Source of the DNA: Piper betle
Lineage: Eukaryota; Streptophyta; Magnoliopsida; Piperales; Piperaceae
Assembly (NCBI GenBank): GCA_033002965.1
Contig: JAURVB010009695.1
Coordinates: 1-64,000, forward strand
DNA length: 64,000 nt
Direction: 5' to 3'
In this document: positions 60,447 through 64,000 of the stretch, one piece after another
Layout: every line of letters starts with the position of its first letter
Position numbering within the stretch: the first letter of the stretch is position 1
Notes under the pieces: model-generated
Told to the model about the DNA's origin: nothing
Databases searched by the model: none
What the model saw: only the letters and a program-made list of their open reading frames with translations
Made by a program: the position numbers and the translations under genes

Positions 60447-61275
60447 GGGATAGGGTGGCCTGGGGGCGACTACAGGAAAATTTTCATATGGTTGCCCTGA
60501 TCTGGACTGCCTACTTATATCAGACAGTCCAGATCTATGTTCTTAAAAAAAATAAAAACTTCCCCTCCTCCCTCCCACTGCTGTCCACACCTCCACCACC
60601 GCTGCCCTCACCGCCCGCCGCCATCGTGCTCCCTCGCCGGTGCCTGCACCCACCACCAAGCCCCCGGCCACACCCACAACCTCCACCGCACCCGCACCCG
60701 CGCCCTCGCCTGCGCTTGCCCCCACGCTCGACACACCACCGCCATTCCTCCTAGCCGCGCCCACGCCTGCATCAAGCGTGGGCGCAGGCATGGGCGTGGC
60801 AGAAGGAGAAAGGGCGGCGCACTGCAGGCGTGGGCGAGGCAGAGGGCGGCGGTACAAGCGTGGGCATGGGCGCTGGCACAGCAAGGAAAGACGCAGATGC
60901 GGGCAGGGCCATGGGCATAGCAAATGAGCAAGGGGGTGGGGGCGCAATGACAAGCAAGGGGGCTGGGATGTGGCGAGGGCGGGGACGTAGTACGGGTGGG
61001 GTCGCAAGGGGGCACGACTGCGTGGACTAGGAGGCGGCTTGGGGGGGGGGGGGCAACCCGGGCTAGGGCACATCGACGAGGGCATGGGCATGGCGAATGG
61101 CAGCAGAAGCGTGGCTGTGGGTGCAGTAGACAGCGGCTGCGCGACGGACGATGAATTGGATGGAGATTAGGGGTTTTTTAAAAACAGATATGGGCCATCA
61201 AATTATATCTGAGGCCCAAATTAGGGGCAACTGTAGGAAAATTTTCCAATAGTTGCTCCCAGGCTATCTTATCCC
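60447..61275. mobile_element. GC-core foldback element M3
   Basis: An 829-bp element between TA runs (to 60446 and from 61276). The termini are inverted over about 39 bp with about 8 differences (GGGATAGGGTGGCCTGGGGG left; complement of the right end GGGATAAGATAGCCTGGGAG). Each end folds: outer GGAAAATTTTCC-centred palindromes at both ends, inner GATCTGGACTG/CAGTCCAGATC at the left (60498-60534), and ATATGGGCCATCAAATT at the right. The core switches from C-rich (60560-60780) to G-rich (60780-61060) on the plus strand, centred on a GCCCACGCCTGC...GCAGGCATGGGCGTGG palindrome. Overlapping frames are composition artefacts. Confidence 0.7.
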
Positions 61276-61290
61276 ATATATATATATATA

Positions 61291-61291
<1 letters not shown>

Positions 61292-61330
<39 letters not shown>

Positions 61331-61614
61331 AGCTTGGATGTCGATAAAAGTTGATACTAACTCGAAGCCAAATGAGACTCAATAAACAAAAATCACGGTA
61401 AGGAAGGTAAATGGCCTTAAAACCCCAACTCAATTGGGTGAAAATTTGAAACTCAAACCAAACTAGGGCCAATTAGGGGTAATTTGGTAGCTCGAAATCT
61501 CCAAATTGCATGCAAAAGAGATACACCTCAAAAGTCCACATAGATACTAAATGTTACAACACCCTAGATTTAGGCCTAAAACGTATCTAAAACTTGAATA
61601 CCTCATAGTATAAG
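61292..61614 (-). mobile_element. Large-LTR fragment, right part of the split copy
   Basis: Resumes the LTR broken at 59285 (GAAAAGCTTGGATGTCGATA..., TCAATTGGGTGAAAATTTG, TAGATACTAAATGTTACAAC), comparable to 3560-3820. It is cut at 61615 by another copy. Confidence 0.5.
61293..61327. repeat. (GT)n microsatellite
   Basis: About 17 GT units directly following the TA run at the right border of M3. Confidence 0.95.
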
Positions 61615-64000
61615 TGTAACACCCCAAATCCGGTTCACGCTCGTGAACCGAACCGGCATGTTACAGGCCCCGGTTAGGTCGGCTAACCCGAACCTAACTC
61701 ATGTGGATCCAATCTCGGCGTCTTAAGATGAAGATACGATCCATCATGAATGAATAAATACGCAAAATCCTAACATGGTACTACATGAATGACAAGCAAT
61801 TCAAAATACACACCAATACAGTTACGATCAAAATTCTGAAATAAAACAGACAGGGTCTCCACTAAAAGTGCAATTAGGGTCCACCCTGTCAAAATAATAT
61901 ATACAGGTATATAAGCATATATCGACAATTTCATTACACACAATCTGATATACTATAAGCTCATTCTGGAACTTGGGTCCTAACCCATCATACTTTTGCT
62001 GCGCTACTGTGATCATTTCATTTCGTATCATTATCATGCCTCAAACATTTAATCATAGCATGTTTATTAAATAACATCATAAACAAAACATGAAACATTC
62101 AATCACCCAATGTGTGTGTGCAGAAGACCTTATTGCTCCTCCGTCCCGGCCGGCACATCCATCTCGTGCTTATCACCTACATATATATAAGAAAAACGTC
62201 AGTAACAAGCGTTACTGGTCCGAAAAGAAAATATCTATAACAAACTGGCTATGAGAGCAAACTCTCATATGAAAGAAAACAACGTATACTCCACGTGAAC
62301 ACTCTGAAGGGCACTACTGAGGAGCCACTGGGCTGCAGACCCGGTAGCATCCCGAACTTACTGCTGCTGGTACTGTGCTACTCTCAGCACTTCTTTTTCA
62401 GTACTTCTCGTGAAACTTTATCCTAAGCCCTCTCCTTACCTCCATATTTCTCCTGGCCTTGAGCACGAAGGCCGAGTACTCTCAGGCAGTCGCCTTTAGT
62501 ACCCTTTGAACCACAAGTCCGGACATGCGCTGTACTAAACAGTACCCGTAAACCTCCACGTTCTCCGGGTGTGAGGAACTCAAACGCGGAGTTGTCAGGA
62601 TCCCTCGGGAATGGAACAGTCCGCTGGCACTAATCCAGAGCCCGCTTTGACTGTCACGGCATCCTCTGCATGGTACGTGCAGTCGATTTCTCCATCTCTC
62701 GTCTCACTGAAAACGCGAAAACTACTATATATATAGGGCTGGGTAGGGATTTATATAATAGGCCCGAAGGCAACTTGTGGTGGATCTTGGTTTCGAAATC
62801 ATCCTCGAGGGATCTCATCCTCGAGGGGTTATTAATCCGGAAAATGTTCGGTTAAATGGCCCGAGTTAAGTGGGATCCGATAAAACACCACTTAACCCGT
62901 CCTGCAGACAATAAATTAAACATACAATAGAAAGAGTAAATCAGAGACGAGTCCTAAACGGACCTGGTAGAAGCTCCAAGCGTGTCATCGCGCCTAGGCG
63001 GCGAGCTCCTACTCCGTACCTACACATCAAAACTAGATACTAACGCCCGCTAACTAAATGATGGATCAAACTCGTTATGATTAAACACGCTCACAATACA
63101 ACATCTACCACAACAATCAACAATTATATAACAATAAGTATGAAAGAAATTCTAACTCCTATTCATACCAATCTTATCGTGTTTTTCTAAGTTATGTCGT
63201 AATAACTTATCATGCTCTCATTAGATCACTTACTATTTATTCGCAATCACTCAAATCATACAATCATCCCTTCACTCATAATTAGGCATTACTCATGACG
63301 GTTAATCAAATCTAGCATACTGTGCTAACATTCATCATGACAACTAGTTAATTCTAGCATGCTATGCTAACAATCATATTCAATTTTAAATAATCAAATC
63401 GGAGGTAATTATACCTCACGTCGTCGGCAATCGGCGACGGCTAGGGTTCCGTCGCGCGTCTCGGAGCTCGAATTCGGCGCTCCTCGGCGTCCGACGTTCG
63501 ATCGAGCTCCAACTGGGTGAGCTCCGCGGAAGATCCGGTGAATTCCAGCGAATTCCAGAAATTCGATTTTCGGCGGTTTTCCGGCAGCTACTGGCGGTTT
63601 TCCGGCGGCTTCCGGTGGTTTTCCGGCGACAATCGCCGGCGGCGTCTACTAGTCGGAAAGGGGTCGTGTTGGGTACCCTCGGAACCGGCTCGGCGAGCCC
63701 GACTCATCTACGAGGTCGACGCGGCCAACGGAGGTGGCGGCTCGCCGGAAAACGGCTAAAACAGAGCGGCGGCGTTGGGTCGCTAAATCCGGCCGGCCAG
63801 GGCGGCGATGCCCTCCGTTCCGGTCGGGGAAGGTCGCTGGAAGGCTGAGGGTGCTGAGGCGAGTGACCGATCGCGGCGGCGACTGGTCGCCGGCGGCGGA
63901 ATCGGTGACGCGACGCAACGCAGCGCGGCGTCGCGGCGTGGCTTCCTCGCGTCGCGGCGGTCCGACGGAGGCCGGACCTGGTCGGGGCAGCACGGCAACG
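61615..64000 (-). mobile_element. Large LTR, minus-strand copy, cut by the window edge
   Basis: Begins TGTAACACCCCAAATCCGG at 61615. It then carries GTCAGTAACAAGCGTTACTGG, GCGGAGTTGTCAGGATCCCTCGGG, the TATA block (62748-62760), CTCCAAGCGTGTCATCGCGCC, and the GC-rich section (63420-64000) that matches 51480-51720 inverted. Of all copies it is the least degraded in appearance. Frames at 63517-63998 (both strands) belong to the GC-rich section and show no domain. Confidence 0.6.
62748..62760 (-). promoter_or_regulatory. Putative LTR TATA box
   Basis: GATTTATATAATA on the plus strand followed by GGCCCGAAGG; the minus-strand reading is the family's conserved TATTATATAAATC. Confidence 0.5.

Noticed and set aside
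60455..61091. Open frames of 95-182 codons on both strands
   Set aside because: Composition artefact in M3; the frames overlap in all directions and encode His/Pro/Ala/Arg strings.

Overview
This window looks like a flowering-plant nuclear chromosome, a gene-poor segment packed with nested transposons. The evidence is nine-exon gene structure, Ty1/copia and hAT relics, TRIM arrays, and plant-type BAHD and cytochrome-b5-reductase genes. The BAHD gene is very GC-rich, also at third codon positions, while its surroundings are AT-rich. That contrast leans towards a monocot, but I cannot name the species.

Host genes. Only two host genes are recognisable in full. A BAHD acyltransferase (benzyl alcohol benzoyltransferase-like, + strand, 23336-25728, two exons) carries every family motif but has one base missing near 25130. 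An NADH-cytochrome b5 reductase gene (- strand, 32531-35881) reconstructs cleanly as nine GT-AG exons coding for 277 residues, with no defect. A GC-rich segment near 37311-37550 may be a 5' leader exon of the same gene. Host-gene debris includes an LRR-like fragment (16310-16660), three tRNA-like relics (16741-17626) and an unidentified GC-rich fragment (43558-44400).

Mobile elements. (1) Three copies of one Ty1/copia family: a structurally complete insertion with near-identical LTRs and a CAAGG target duplication (9659-15716), a copy that has lost its RNase H region (38427-43557), and a 5'-end remnant (27066-28335). (2) An older copia relic (4082-7061 and 8434-8733). (3) Two multimeric TRIM-like arrays (7062-8433, 18133-19160). 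(4) A family of very large (about 2-3 kb) LTR-like sequences with TGTAAAAC... and ...TGTTACA ends, in more than ten partial or complete copies in both orientations (much of 1-4081, 19346-21678, 28336-30480 and 44405-64000). None has a recognisable internal coding region. (5) A hAT transposase relic (30487-31090).

Most unusual feature. Three elements (22413-22952, 36229-36830, 60447-61275) share one architecture. Each sits in a TA microsatellite, has inverted ends made of stacked hairpins, carries a related GGGCC-RT-motif, and encloses a 300-500 bp extremely GC-rich, low-complexity core. Two of the three lie about 350-385 bp upstream of the start codons of the only two intact-looking host genes. 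I regard this as the best candidate for an undescribed element family. Possible relatives are microsatellite-targeting MITEs of the Micron type, or Mutator-like MITEs.

Layout: 1-9.7 kb LTR fragments and old copia with TRIM; 9.7-15.7 kb young copia; 15.7-19.3 kb gene debris and TRIM; 19.3-22.4 kb LTR; 22.4-25.7 kb GC-core element plus BAHD; 25.7-32.3 kb transposon debris; 32.5-37.6 kb reductase with GC-core element; 38.4-43.6 kb copia; 43.6-64 kb nested large LTRs with the third GC-core element.
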